Source: Rhodococcus jostii NBRC 16295 (GTDB lineage Bacteria; Actinomycetota; Actinomycetes; Mycobacteriales; Mycobacteriaceae). Taken from it: a DNA stretch of 64,000 bases. A program made the translations under genes and the position numbers. Below are positions 46,301 to 53,764 of the stretch, piece after piece (position 1 is the stretch's first letter; every line of letters begins with the position of its first letter). The stretch covers positions 1-64,000 of the forward strand of contig NZ_BCWY01000020.1 in the NCBI RefSeq assembly GCF_001894825.1, written 5' to 3'. A model generated the notes under the pieces. The model was not told the origin of the DNA. It was given only the letters and a program-made list of their open reading frames with translations, and ran no database searches.

Positions 46301-46675
46301 AACGACGTCATCGGATCCGAGGCGCCCGTGATGATCGACTGGGCTGTGGGACTTGCGTTTCCGTGCCAGCGACCGTTCGATCACCGCACGGGCGTCGCGG
46401 AGGTTCCCCAGTACCGGATCCTCCCGGACCGCCCCGGCGCGATCATGACCAGCCTGTGGCAGGACCGGTACGGCGGTGGGCCGCTCGGCTGGATCGAGAT
46501 GACGCGGGCGAGCCGAACGATACCGTCGTACCTGAAGGACGACTGGGACCGCGACTGGGGCGGAGTGGAGCAGTACTCCCCCCTCGACGCCGACGCGACG
46601 GCGGCGGAGATCGACACCACCCGGACCCAGCGTTCGGGACTGTGGAATCCGGCGCCGATCATCACCGCTTACTGA
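43373..46675 (+). CDS. emb: Emb-type arabinosyltransferase (arabinogalactan/LAM synthesis)
   Basis: This 1100-residue membrane glycosyltransferase is of the Emb family, which transfers arabinose from decaprenylphosphoryl-arabinose to cell-wall arabinan outside the membrane. It has an N-terminal anchor (about 38-60), an extracytoplasmic domain (about 65-220), about a dozen further spans (about 225-700), and a C-terminal carbohydrate-binding domain (about 720-1100). The GT-C catalytic motif SDDGYQFNMARTSEAAGY is at about 290-307; Met298 lies where ethambutol-resistance changes occur in mycobacterial EmbB. FTPTKWTHHFG (about 583-593) is also conserved. It starts at GTG 43373. No other emb or arabinan gene is in the window. 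Confidence 0.93.
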   Translation: MTESRLESANVSRDDSDESPIGTSPQSSPRRQSVRSARLLAVIASVFGILLTLSLPFLPVEQDSATLTWPQNGNTGSVEAPLVSYAPLTLDVRIPCSAVGELADSGGILTSTAPAGAADAAKYGLVAKVNPETADGPAGVAVLLRNRVLLSSPLDQLPDGCTLVVSSDSARTAAGFVTAGQDAPTVVDGDLRPQMVGIFSDLDGPVPDGLQMTAQIDSRFSSTPSTIKFVAMVVGALATILALVALHRLDNVDGRRARRFLPTRWWSFGAVDAVVLGTLVLWHFIGASTSDDGYQFNMARTSEAAGYMANYFRWYGVPEAPFGSPYYDVLAVLANITPASPFVRLPALLAGIVAWLVISREVAPRLGAAVRGNRLALWTGGLVFLAFWLPYNNGLRPEPIVAVGVLLTWCSVERAVATRRLLPAAVAILVGAATLTAGPSGLISFGALVAGARPILQIVIARAKTVGYIALLAPLVASGTVILVAVFADQTLAAVLEMQHVHAIGPNVPWFDEYLRYQYLLNISVDGSLSRRFGVFAMVLCLAVTVLVMLRKGGRIPGTAAGPSRRLIGITLAAMGLMMFTPTKWTHHFGIYAGLAGSLAVLASVAVSTAVVRSPRNRALFAAAVLFLLAMCFTSTNGWWYVSSYSVPWWDKPVSIGGLGAGTILLGATLLMLLIAAWCYFREPYTRSGSARPGRLWAIPPLTVAAAAMVLFEVLSMAKGAVAQYPAFSLARSNVDAVTDAPCGLANDVLLETDPNASLLQPLSGDTATALAGTDSVGFTPNGVAGDLSADEESSDAGVANSVKTDNTEQTASRNAAGTGGGAGAVGVNGSAVALPFGLDPDRTPVLGSDGSEGDASLTSGWYRLPNPDSDAGAGDIISIAAAGRIRSVDADGVVTYGQNLEVEYGTAQPDGTVAAAGRVTPIDIGPAPSWRNLRVPLDSLPGNTDVIRLVASDSDSDPQQWLAVTPPRVPRTQTLNDVIGSEAPVMIDWAVGLAFPCQRPFDHRTGVAEVPQYRILPDRPGAIMTSLWQDRYGGGPLGWIEMTRASRTIPSYLKDDWDRDWGGVEQYSPLDADATAAEIDTTRTQRSGLWNPAPIITAY

Positions 46676-46678
46676 GCG

Positions 46679-46712
46679 TCGGTGACGCGCCCCGCACCGG
46701 ACGCGTCACCGA
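46679..46712. terminator. Bidirectional hairpin between emb and terB-like gene
   Basis: TCGGTGACGCG (46679-46689) pairs exactly with CGCGTCACCGA (46702-46712) across a 12-base loop. It begins four bases after the emb stop and ends six bases before the convergent gene's stop. Confidence 0.75.
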
Positions 46713-46717
46713 TCACC

Positions 46718-47173
46718 TCAGAGTTCGAATTCCTCCGGAGCGATGCCGACGGCGAAACAGGCGTCGCGCACCACGTTTCGCTCGTGCTGGTCGAAGTTGC
46801 CGTCGGCGCCACCGATGACGATGCCGATCTGGATGACGGCCCGGGCCTGATCCTCCTTGGACTTCAGCTTCGCGATGGTGGCAGTGGCCTCGATCTTGCC
46901 GAACTCGAAATCGGACTGCAGCTTGCTGCAGTACCAGTCGAACTTCTGACTCAGCTCGTCCGAGGGGAACACGCTCAGCGCCTCGTTGCTGGTGATCAGC
47001 GCCGAGGTCTTCTGCCGCTCGGAAGGGTCGATGGTCCCGTCCGCCGCGGCGATGAGGGCGCACATAGCCATGCTGGCGTTGGCGAACTCCTTGTTCTGGA
47101 ATTGTGCCGTCTTGGTCTTGAGCTGGCCGTTCATCTCGAACGCCTTTGCCTTCAGCTGATCCCAGAAAGCCAT
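46718..47173 (-). CDS. TerB-like (tellurite resistance/stress) protein
   Basis: This 151-residue all-alpha protein matches the TerB family. It has two repeated metal-binding-like turns, AAADGTIDPSE (about 42-52) and GGADGNFDQHE (about 120-130), each with the TerB DGxxxxxE pattern. Intervening helices include SDELSQKFDWYCSKLQ. TerB proteins are cytoplasmic, bind Ca2+ or similar ions, and act in tellurite, phage or stress responses. No other ter gene is nearby, so its local role is unknown. It converges on emb. Confidence 0.85.
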   Translation of the reverse strand: MAFWDQLKAKAFEMNGQLKTKTAQFQNKEFANASMAMCALIAAADGTIDPSERQKTSALITSNEALSVFPSDELSQKFDWYCSKLQSDFEFGKIEATATIAKLKSKEDQARAVIQIGIVIGGADGNFDQHERNVVRDACFAVGIAPEEFEL

Positions 47174-47284
47174 TGGACTCCTTCTTCATGTGCCCACGCA
47201 CGGTGCGTGTGGTGTCCAATTTGCCAGGTTTCGCCGGAGGGCGTCGCCGCGGTCGATCTACCTGCGAGGTCGCAGGAATCCGCG

Positions 47285-48028
47285 TCACGGCCGCAGCGAC
47301 TGCAAGCCTCCCGTCGGCAGGTGAATCCACCCCTCCCGCTCTCCGGTCTCGCGGTCGTCACCGTCGGGTAGCGCGGTGCAGCCGACGGCCGCGGCCCGCG
47401 CGATGACGGCGGCCAGCACGGCGTCGAGGGCGTCGTCCGATTCGCGGCAGAGCGTCTGGAATGCACCGAGTTCCAACCAGTCCGCGGCCGCCAGGAGCGC
47501 GTCGACCAACTCCCCCAGCGTCACCCGGTTCTGCGCGCTCTTGTATCCGCGCGACACCAGCCCCCAGATGCGCAGCGCGGCCGCCGGATACGCCTCCACC
47601 ACCCGGCCGTCGACGCGTCCGACGTCGACACCGAGTTCGCCGAGTTCCGCGAGGAGTCCGGCGCAGCGAAGCGCCACGTGCGCGATGAGATCCGCCGACA
47701 CACTGAGCGGCGAGATCCCCGTCGCGGCCTGCACCACGAGGTCGGTGCGGCGTTTGGTCAGAGGGCGCCGGCCCTCTCGGTTCGCGAGACCGTTGGTCGC
47801 GGACAGCCGCCCGGCGTGGTGCTCGGACACCATCCGGACGAACGCGTCGGGCCAGCCGAACGGCGCATCGATACCGGTCCTGCCGGTGGCCAGGACGGCC
47901 TCGATGACGGCGTCGTTACCGACGCCCAGCCGAACGGACTCGACGCGGGCGACGCCGTCGGTCCAGTCGATGACGGCGAGGGCCGTCTTCTTCGGCTCGG
48001 CCGCCAGGTCGACTCCCACGGTGCGCAT
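47285..48028 (-). CDS. DUF429 domain protein
   Basis: This 247-residue protein of the DUF429 family has the N-terminal VGVDLAAEPKKTALAVID segment (about 4-21), GIDAPFGWPDAFV (about 53-65), the TKRRTDLVV block and the C-terminal DDALDAVLAAVIARAAA helix (about 199-215). These resemble the acidic active-site patches of RNase H-like nuclease folds. Members are predicted nucleases of unknown target. It is divergent from the NCS1 permease gene; the 145-base gap between them contains regulatory boxes shared with two other promoters of the right-hand region. Confidence 0.85.
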   Translation of the reverse strand: MRTVGVDLAAEPKKTALAVIDWTDGVARVESVRLGVGNDAVIEAVLATGRTGIDAPFGWPDAFVRMVSEHHAGRLSATNGLANREGRRPLTKRRTDLVVQAATGISPLSVSADLIAHVALRCAGLLAELGELGVDVGRVDGRVVEAYPAAALRIWGLVSRGYKSAQNRVTLGELVDALLAAADWLELGAFQTLCRESDDALDAVLAAVIARAAAVGCTALPDGDDRETGEREGWIHLPTGGLQSLRP

Positions 48029-48065
48029 CGACCCAGGCTAGTCCGAACTGCTGAATCAGAAGAAG

Positions 48066-48101
48066 TGATGCAACGCATCAGTTAGTTGTTCTGTACAGAT
48101 T
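48066..48101. promoter_or_regulatory. Regulatory boxes before the NCS1 permease (shared regulon site 1)
   Basis: A 15-base palindrome TGATGCAACGCATCA (48066-48080) is followed by CTGTACAG within CTGTACAGATT (TGTACAGATT at 48092-48101), about 73 bases before the permease start. The TGTACAGATT 10-mer recurs exactly before the flavin-reductase operon and the amine permease. GCATCAGTT also recurs before the dehydrogenase at 61.6 kb. Confidence 0.6.
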
Positions 48102-48173
48102 CAGTGCCTCCGACCATTGTGGTCTCCACTACTCGCCTAGAAGTGGCGCACCGGCGCCCCGTTCGGAGGATTG

Positions 48174-49592
48174 ATGCCCGACAACCACGTCGCCCCGATG
48201 CTGGAGAAGCACACCATCGGGTTCGTCCCGGAATCCGATCGCCACGGGAAGGTGCGTGACCTGTTCACGCTGTGGTTCGGCGGCAATCTCGCCCCGCTCC
48301 CGATCGTGACCGGCGCCCTCGGTCCCAGCCTGTTCGGACTCTCGCTCTGGTGGAGTCTCGTCGCGTTCGTCGTCGGGCATCTGGCCGGCGGCGCCCTGAT
48401 GGCGTTGCATTCGGCGCAGGGACCTCAGATGGGTATCCCCCAGATGATCCAGAGCCGCGGACAGTTCGGCACGTTCGGGGCGCTCATCATCGTGGTGATC
48501 GCCGCCGTCATGTATCTCGGGTTCTTCTCGTCGAACATCGTGCTCGCCGGCCAGTCCATGCACGGGATCGTGAACGGCATCCCCGTGGACGCGGGCATCG
48601 TCGCCGGTGCTCTCGGCTCCGCCGTCATCTGCATCATCGGCTACCGGTTGATCCACATCCTCAACCGCATCGGTACCTGGGTGCTCGGAATCGGGATTCT
48701 CGTCGGATTCGTCGCGATCCTCACCGGCGACCTGCCGTCGGACTTCCTCACGCGCGGCGACTTCAACTTCGCCGGGTGGCTCGCCACCGTGTCGCTCGGC
48801 GCGCTCTGGCAGATCGCGTTCGCCCCCTACGTATCCGACTACTCGCGCTACCTCCCGAAGGACGTGGGGGTGCCGTCGACGTTCTGGGCGACCTACTTCG
48901 GCTGCACCCTGGGGTCCTTCCTGGCCTTCTCGTTCGGCGCGGTCGTCACGCTCGCCGCACCCGTCGGCATGGGCACGATGGACGGAGTCAAGGCGACGAC
49001 CGGAAACCTCGGCAGCATCATGCTGGTGCTGTTCCTGCTCAGCGTGATCAGCCACAACGCACTGAACCTCTACGGCGCCGTCCTCGCCATCATCACGTCC
49101 TTCCAGACGTTCCGTGCCCGCTGGATTCCGACCGCACGCGCCCGGGTGATCCTCTCGACGATCATCCTCGTCGCGGCGTCCGTCGTCGCCATCGCGCTGT
49201 CGGCCGACTTCGTCTCGCACTTCGTCGATCTGGTGGTCGTGCTGCTGGTGGTGCTGGTGCCGTGGACGGCCATCAACCTCATCGACTTCTACATCATCCA
49301 CAAGGGCGTCTACGACCTCGATTCGATCTTCCGCTTCGACGGCGGCATCTACGGCCGGTTCAACTGGACAGCCATCACCGCCTACCTGCTCGGCATCGTC
49401 GTCCAGATTCCGTTCATGGCCACGTCGCTCTACACCGGCCCGGTGTCCGCGTTCCTCGGCGGCGCCGACCTGTCGTGGGTGGCCGGACTGGTCGTGACCG
49501 GGCCCATCTACCTGCTTCTGGCGCGGCGCGGTTCCGGTCGCCCCACCGACGCGAAGGCCACCGCCGCCACGCGTGAACCCGCGCGGCTGTAG
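48174..49592 (+). CDS. NCS1-family permease (purine-cytosine/hydantoin type)
   Basis: This 472-residue membrane transporter has about 12 spans and belongs to the nucleobase:cation symporter-1 family, whose members carry cytosine, allantoin, hydantoin and related rings. Markers are LFTLWFGGNLAPLPIVTGAL (about 28-47), GPQMGIPQMIQSRGQFG (about 83-99), and ALWQIAFAPYVSDYSRYLP (about 211-229). A GGAGG site is close to the ATG at 48174; a TTG one codon upstream is possible. A site shared with the monooxygenase operon precedes it. If the catabolic hypothesis is right, it could import an imidazole- or hydantoin-like intermediate. A strong terminator follows. Confidence 0.9.
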   Translation: MPDNHVAPMLEKHTIGFVPESDRHGKVRDLFTLWFGGNLAPLPIVTGALGPSLFGLSLWWSLVAFVVGHLAGGALMALHSAQGPQMGIPQMIQSRGQFGTFGALIIVVIAAVMYLGFFSSNIVLAGQSMHGIVNGIPVDAGIVAGALGSAVICIIGYRLIHILNRIGTWVLGIGILVGFVAILTGDLPSDFLTRGDFNFAGWLATVSLGALWQIAFAPYVSDYSRYLPKDVGVPSTFWATYFGCTLGSFLAFSFGAVVTLAAPVGMGTMDGVKATTGNLGSIMLVLFLLSVISHNALNLYGAVLAIITSFQTFRARWIPTARARVILSTIILVAASVVAIALSADFVSHFVDLVVVLLVVLVPWTAINLIDFYIIHKGVYDLDSIFRFDGGIYGRFNWTAITAYLLGIVVQIPFMATSLYTGPVSAFLGGADLSWVAGLVVTGPIYLLLARRGSGRPTDAKATAATREPARL

Positions 49593-49605
49593 AGTCCGAA
49601 CACCG

Positions 49606-49638
49606 CACCGCCCGAGCCTGTTACAGGCTCGGGCGGTG
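49606..49638 (+). terminator. Strong 15-pair hairpin after the NCS1 permease
   Basis: CACCGCCCGAGCCTG and its exact reverse complement enclose a TTA loop. The stem starts 14 bases after the permease stop. It is perfect and GC-rich, as expected for an actinobacterial terminator. Confidence 0.85.
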
Positions 49639-49762
49639 TGCGTTCGCTGCCGGGGCCGGTGTTCGCGTCCTGTCCGCTCGGGCAGGGTTTCCTCGTTGTC
49701 GACCACATGGCGGTGCCGGCTCGTTAGGGTCGAAAGAGGAGACAGTCCACCGGAGAAGAAAG

Positions 49763-50179
49763 TTGTCGCAGATGTCCAGTTTCCCGGGCCTCACCCACGT
49801 CGCGATCACCGTGTCCGACCTGCCGGCCAGCACCGCCTGGTACACCGCATTGTTCGGGTCGGCACCCGTACTCGACGAAGACGAGGAGTCGGGCACCTTC
49901 CACCACACCGTGTTCGCGCTCGACGGCGGGATGCTCTTCGGACTCCACACGCACCCCGACAGCGGCGCTCCCACGAGATTCGACGAACGGCAGGTCGGAC
50001 TCGACCACATCGCGTTCCAGTGTTCCCCCGACGCACTGCCGCGGTGGGTGGAGCGCCTCGACGCCCTCGGAATCGAACACGGGGGCATCAAGACAGCGCA
50101 CTACGGCTCGGGCATCTCGTTCCGCGATCCCGACAACATCGCGCTCGAGTTCTTTGCTCCGCCCGTGAGTACTTCTTAA
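49763..50179 (+). CDS. VOC/glyoxalase-fold protein
   Basis: This 138-residue protein of the vicinal oxygen chelate superfamily has GLTHVAITVSDLPASTAWY (about 9-27), a His metal ligand near residue 12, and the second half QVGLDHIAFQC (about 77-87) and GSGISFRDPDNIALEFFAP, with a Glu metal ligand near its end. It could be a glyoxalase-like lyase or a ring-cleavage or resistance protein. TTG 49763 follows GGAGAAGAAAG; ATG 49772 is an alternative. Its last residues (PPVSTS) and stop come from the palindromic repeat. Its neighbours in the amine or imidazole region suggest detoxification, but this is a guess. Confidence 0.82.
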   Translation: MSQMSSFPGLTHVAITVSDLPASTAWYTALFGSAPVLDEDEESGTFHHTVFALDGGMLFGLHTHPDSGAPTRFDERQVGLDHIAFQCSPDALPRWVERLDALGIEHGGIKTAHYGSGISFRDPDNIALEFFAPPVSTS

Positions 50180-50220
50180 CCGCCCCAGGTTAATAAGTAC
50201 TCACGGGCGGCGGAGCCGCA
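50161..50220. repeat. Gene-end palindromic repeat, family B, copy 3
   Basis: GCCCGTGAGTACTTCTTAACC faces an arm that differs at one position across a short GCCCCA centre, followed by GGCGGCGGAGCCGC. It ends both neighbours: the plus-strand VOC gene (PVSTS, TAA 50177-50179) and the minus-strand aspartase-like frame (AAREYLLTWGG, TAA 50176-50178). Confidence 0.88.
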
Positions 50221-51512
50221 GGAGGACGTTGCGGTCTCGTAGCCGAGGTAGGGGCTCATCGCCGTGACGAGGCCGATCGACCGTTCCACTCCGGCGCGCA
50301 TGTGGGCGACGTTGGCGGTGATCCCGACGACGCAACGCGAGGTCAGTGCCTCGCAGGCGGCGGACAGGTGGCTGAGCGAGGCGAAGAGGCTGTGCGCGAT
50401 GATCGGTTCGAACGCGTTCAGCTGCAACTGGCCGCCCTCGGCGGCGAGGGTGATGGTGACGTCGTTGCCGATGACCTCGACGCCACCTGATTCACGACCT
50501 CCGGGATGACCGGGTTGACCTTGCCGGGCATGATGGACGAGCCGGCCTGCACCGCAGGAAGATTGATCTCCCCGAGCCCGACGCGCGGCCCCGAGGACAG
50601 CAGCCGCAGGTCGTTGCACATCTTCGACAGCTTCACCGCCGAGCGCTTGAGCACCCCCGACAACTGCACGAACGAGCCGACGTCCTGGGTGGCCTCGACG
50701 AGGTCGGTGGCGGTCGCGAGCGGCAGACCGGTGACGGCCCGCAGCTCCTCGCACGCGATCCTCGCGTAGTCGGGGTGGGCGTTGAGTCCGGTGCCGATGG
50801 CGGTGCCGCCCAGGTTGATCTCCGCGACGAGCAGCGCGGCTTCCTCGAGCCGTTCGGCGTCCTCCCGGACCATCACCGCGAACGCCCCGAACTCCTGCCC
50901 CAGGGTCATGGGGACGGCGTCCTGCAGCTGGGTCCGCCCCATCTTCAGGTGGTCGACGAACTCGGCCGCCTTCGCGGAGAAGGCCTCCGCGAGCGCTGCC
51001 ATCGCCATGCGCAGGCGGCGGATCGCGAACTGCAGCGCCACCTTCAACGCGGTGGGGTACACGTCGTTGGTGCTCTGGCTCATGTTCACGTGTTCGAGCG
51101 GGTGCAGGAACATGTATTCGCCGGGCCGGTGACCGAGCAGTTCGAGACCGCGGTTGGCGATCACCTCGTTGGCGTTCATATTGGTCGACGTACCCGCCCC
51201 GCCCTGGATGACGTCGACGACGAACTGGTCGTGCAGGGCGCCGTCCCGGATCTGCTCGCAGGCGGCGACGACGGCGTTGGCGCGGCGGTCGTCGAGCAAC
51301 CCGAGCCGCTGGTTCGCGACCGCCGCCGCCTGCTTGACGCACGCCAGGGCCGCGACCAACTCCGGGTAGCGGCCGATCGGGGACCCGGTGATGGTGAAGT
51401 TCTCGAGCGCCCGCAGGGTGTGGATCCCGTAGTGGGCGTGGAGCGGGACGTCCCGCTCCCCCAGCAGGTCGTGTTCGACGCGTGTGCGGATGGGCTGGGC
51501 GATGCGGGACAT
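50176..51512 (-). pseudogene. aspA: Aspartate ammonia-lyase-like gene, frameshifted and 3'-truncated
   Basis: The product is clearly aspartase/fumarase-like: GGAGTSTNMNANEVIANR at about 105-122, the SQSTNDVYPTA region, and the signature SSIMPGKVNP at about 320. After NPVIPEVVNQVA the frame shifts; sequence resumes one base out as EVIGNDVTITLAAEGGQLQLN. Restoring one base near 50480 (TTC instead of TC on the coding strand) joins both parts. The C terminus ends early: after SPYLGYETATSSC it runs into the palindromic repeat (AAREYLLTWGG), missing the terminal helices normally present. Aspartase would convert aspartate to fumarate and ammonia. It is the last gene of the six-gene operon from 55838, 19 bases after the M20 gene. 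The single-base break could be a sequencing error; the truncation is independent of it. Confidence 0.85.
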
Positions 51513-51531
51513 CGGGCTTCCTTCGGGATGA

Positions 51532-52686
51532 CTAGTGGAGCAGACGGGTGCGGAGACCGGGGTCGGTCGCCGCGTCGAGCAGGGTCAGTGCGAGGGCCAG
51601 GGCGCCGTCGACGGCCGCGCGGTCTGCCGCGGGCGCGGCGCTGGCCGCGGCGAACTCGGCCTGATGGTTGACGGCGGGGGCGGAGTCGATGCCGATGTAG
51701 GGGTGGATCGCGGGCAGCACCTGCGACACGTTGCCCATGTCGGTGGACGCCCGGTTCATCAGCGAGTCCGCGCCGGTGCGGAACACCCGGCCCAGCCCCT
51801 CGGCGTGCCGGACGTACGACGCGAGCAGCGCTTCGTCGGTGCGGAACTCCGAGTACGGTTCGCTTTCCGGGGCGATGGTGAGTTCACAGCCGGTGGCGAC
51901 GGCGCCGGCCTCGAAGCAGCGCACCACCCGGGGTTCGATCCGGGCCAGCTCGTCGAGCGTCTCCGCGCGCACGTACCAGCGACCTTCGGTGCGCTGGGGG
52001 ATGGCGTTGGGTGCTTCTCCCCCGCGGGTCATCAGGCCGTGCACGCGTGTGCTCGGCGGAAGCTGTTGCCGGAGAAGTCCGATGGCGACCTGCGCGACGG
52101 TGAATGCGTCGGCCGCATTGACACCCCGTTCGGGGTAGGCCGCGGCGTGTGCCGCCTTGCCGTCGTATCGGATGTGGCTGTGGGACACGGCGTACGGCTC
52201 GGCCCGGGCGACGTCGACCGGGCCGGGGTGGGCCATGACGGCGGCGTGCACACCCTCGAATGCTCCGCGTTTCAGCATGTCGATCTTGCCGCCCCCGCCT
52301 TCCTCTGCGGGGGTGCCGAGCACCGACAGGGTGATGCCGAGGTCGTCGACGAGCGGCGCGAGGGCCAGCGCCGTTCCCACCGAGACGGCGGAGATGACGT
52401 TGTGCCCGCACGCGTGCCCCAGGCCGGGGAGCGCGTCGTATTCCGCGCAGACCGCGAGGTGCAGCGGACCGGAGCCGACGTGCGCGCGGAATGCGGTGGG
52501 CAGCCCGACGTACTGCTGCTCCACCGCGAACCCGGCGTCCGACAGCACCCCGGCGACCCGGACGCACGAGCGTTCCTCCTCCCACGCGACCTCCGGGTGA
52601 GCGTGGAGATCGTGCGACAGAGCGAGGATCCGCTCTTCGGCCCGCCGGGCTCCGTCACGAATCGCGGCGTCCGCGCCGGCGGTCAC
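51532..52686 (-). CDS. M20-family amidohydrolase (AbgB-like)
   Basis: This 384-residue zinc amidohydrolase of the M20 group cleaves an N-acyl, carbamoyl or similar amide bond. Metal-binding motifs include LHAHPEVAWEE (about 26-36), CAEYDALPGLGHACGHNV (about 80-97) and the PAEEGGGGK segment (about 125-133). The length suits aminobenzoyl-glutamate or indole-acetyl-amino acid hydrolases. GTG 52686 overlaps the DUF1028 stop in GTGA. Followed by an aspartase gene, a natural guess is that it deacylates N-formyl- or N-acyl-aspartate to aspartate. That activity is inferred only. Confidence 0.88.
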   Translation of the reverse strand: MTAGADAAIRDGARRAEERILALSHDLHAHPEVAWEEERSCVRVAGVLSDAGFAVEQQYVGLPTAFRAHVGSGPLHLAVCAEYDALPGLGHACGHNVISAVSVGTALALAPLVDDLGITLSVLGTPAEEGGGGKIDMLKRGAFEGVHAAVMAHPGPVDVARAEPYAVSHSHIRYDGKAAHAAAYPERGVNAADAFTVAQVAIGLLRQQLPPSTRVHGLMTRGGEAPNAIPQRTEGRWYVRAETLDELARIEPRVVRCFEAGAVATGCELTIAPESEPYSEFRTDEALLASYVRHAEGLGRVFRTGADSLMNRASTDMGNVSQVLPAIHPYIGIDSAPAVNHQAEFAAASAAPAADRAAVDGALALALTLLDAATDPGLRTRLLH

Positions 52687-53354
52687 AGGTCACCTGGCAC
52701 GCCGTAGGACGGGGCGGCCGTCGGGTCGACGCCGCGCACCCGGTAGTCCCGCTTCTGCGGTTCCCACACCGTCCACAGCCGGCGCAGTTCGCCGACCGGG
52801 TCGCCGTGCCAGTCGACCCGCAGGTCGGTGACGGGCCAGGGCACGTCCTCGACCACCTGAAGTCCCGCCGAGTGCACGGGCCCCGCCTCGCCGCCGGCGG
52901 TGACGGCCGCGGTCAGACCGTCGAGCAGTCTGCCCTCGAAGGTCGGGGCCGTGCTGGACACGTAACCGAACAGCAGCGACCGGATGACGCCCTCGTCGCG
53001 GAGCATGTTGCCGGCGACGGCGGCGCCGCTGCCCTGCGCGCTGCTGTGGATGCCCAGGGTCTGCGCCCCGGAGTGCACCGCGGTGCCGCCGTCCGCGTCG
53101 ACGACGACCAGCTGCCGATACTCCGGGAATTTCTCCTGCAAGAGTGCGGATTTCAGTGCCGTCTCCGCGTTCTCGCCCGCCGCGAGCGCGTCGAGTCCGA
53201 CCGGCCCGAGCCGCGGATTGGTCACGTTCTGGGAGGCGACGACGCCGACCCCGGACCGCAGGTACAGGCAGCGCGAGGCCACGGCGGGGCTGGAGGAGCA
53301 GACGACCATGCCGAACGCGCCTCCGGAATCGCGGGCGACGAGTGAGAAGGTCAT
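52683..53354 (-). CDS. DUF1028 family protein
   Basis: This 223-residue DUF1028 protein begins MTFSLVARDSGGAFGMVVCS and continues with SQNVTNPRLGPVGLDALAAG, GVIRSLLFGYVSST and the DLRVDWHGDPVGELRRLWTVW end. The family adopts an Ntn-hydrolase-like fold, and members often neighbour Rid proteins and peptidases, as here. It may hydrolyse an amide or lactam. Its ATG overlaps the Rid stop (ATGA), and its stop overlaps the M20 start (GTGA). It has no characterised substrate known to me. Confidence 0.87.
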   Translation of the reverse strand: MTFSLVARDSGGAFGMVVCSSSPAVASRCLYLRSGVGVVASQNVTNPRLGPVGLDALAAGENAETALKSALLQEKFPEYRQLVVVDADGGTAVHSGAQTLGIHSSAQGSGAAVAGNMLRDEGVIRSLLFGYVSSTAPTFEGRLLDGLTAAVTAGGEAGPVHSAGLQVVEDVPWPVTDLRVDWHGDPVGELRRLWTVWEPQKRDYRVRGVDPTAAPSYGVPGDL

Positions 53355-53764
53355 GAGCTGATCACTGCCGTCGCGTCGATCTCGACGAGCCATTCGGGCC
53401 GGGCGAGGGCGTCGACGACGATGCCGGTGGAGACGGGGTGCACACCCTTCAGCCAGCGCCCGACCACCCGGTAGACCGCCTCCCGGTACCGGACGTCGAC
53501 CAGGTAGACGGTGACCTTGACGACGTCCTCGAGGCGACTGCCCGATTCCTTCAGCAGCATCGCGATGTTCGCCATCGCCTTCTCGGCCTGGGCCTCGACG
53601 TCGCCGATCCCGACGGACTCGCGGGTGTCGAGGTCCTGCCCGATCTGGCCGCGCAGGTACACGACGCCGCCGGCGACGACGGCCTGCGCGAGGTCGTTGT
53701 CCAGGTTCTGCTCCGGGTACGTGTCGCGGGTGTTGAACGGGCGGATGCGGGTGTGGGTGGTCAT
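53351..53764 (-). CDS. Rid (YjgF/YER057c/UK114) family protein
   Basis: This 137-residue Rid-fold protein has NTRDTYPEQN, GGVVYLRGQIGQDLDT (about 32-47), ANIAMLLKESGSRLEDVVKVTVYL and the terminal PVSTGIVVDALARPEWLVEIDATAV block (in parts). In archetypal RidA enzymes the last block reads PARxxV, and that Arg is needed for imine/enamine hydrolysis. Here Ser112 stands in its place, so it is more like the Rid subgroups without classical deaminase activity. Such proteins are common in two-component monooxygenase operons (for example RutC). It is coupled by four-base overlaps on both sides. Confidence 0.88.
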   Translation of the reverse strand: MTTHTRIRPFNTRDTYPEQNLDNDLAQAVVAGGVVYLRGQIGQDLDTRESVGIGDVEAQAEKAMANIAMLLKESGSRLEDVVKVTVYLVDVRYREAVYRVVGRWLKGVHPVSTGIVVDALARPEWLVEIDATAVISS

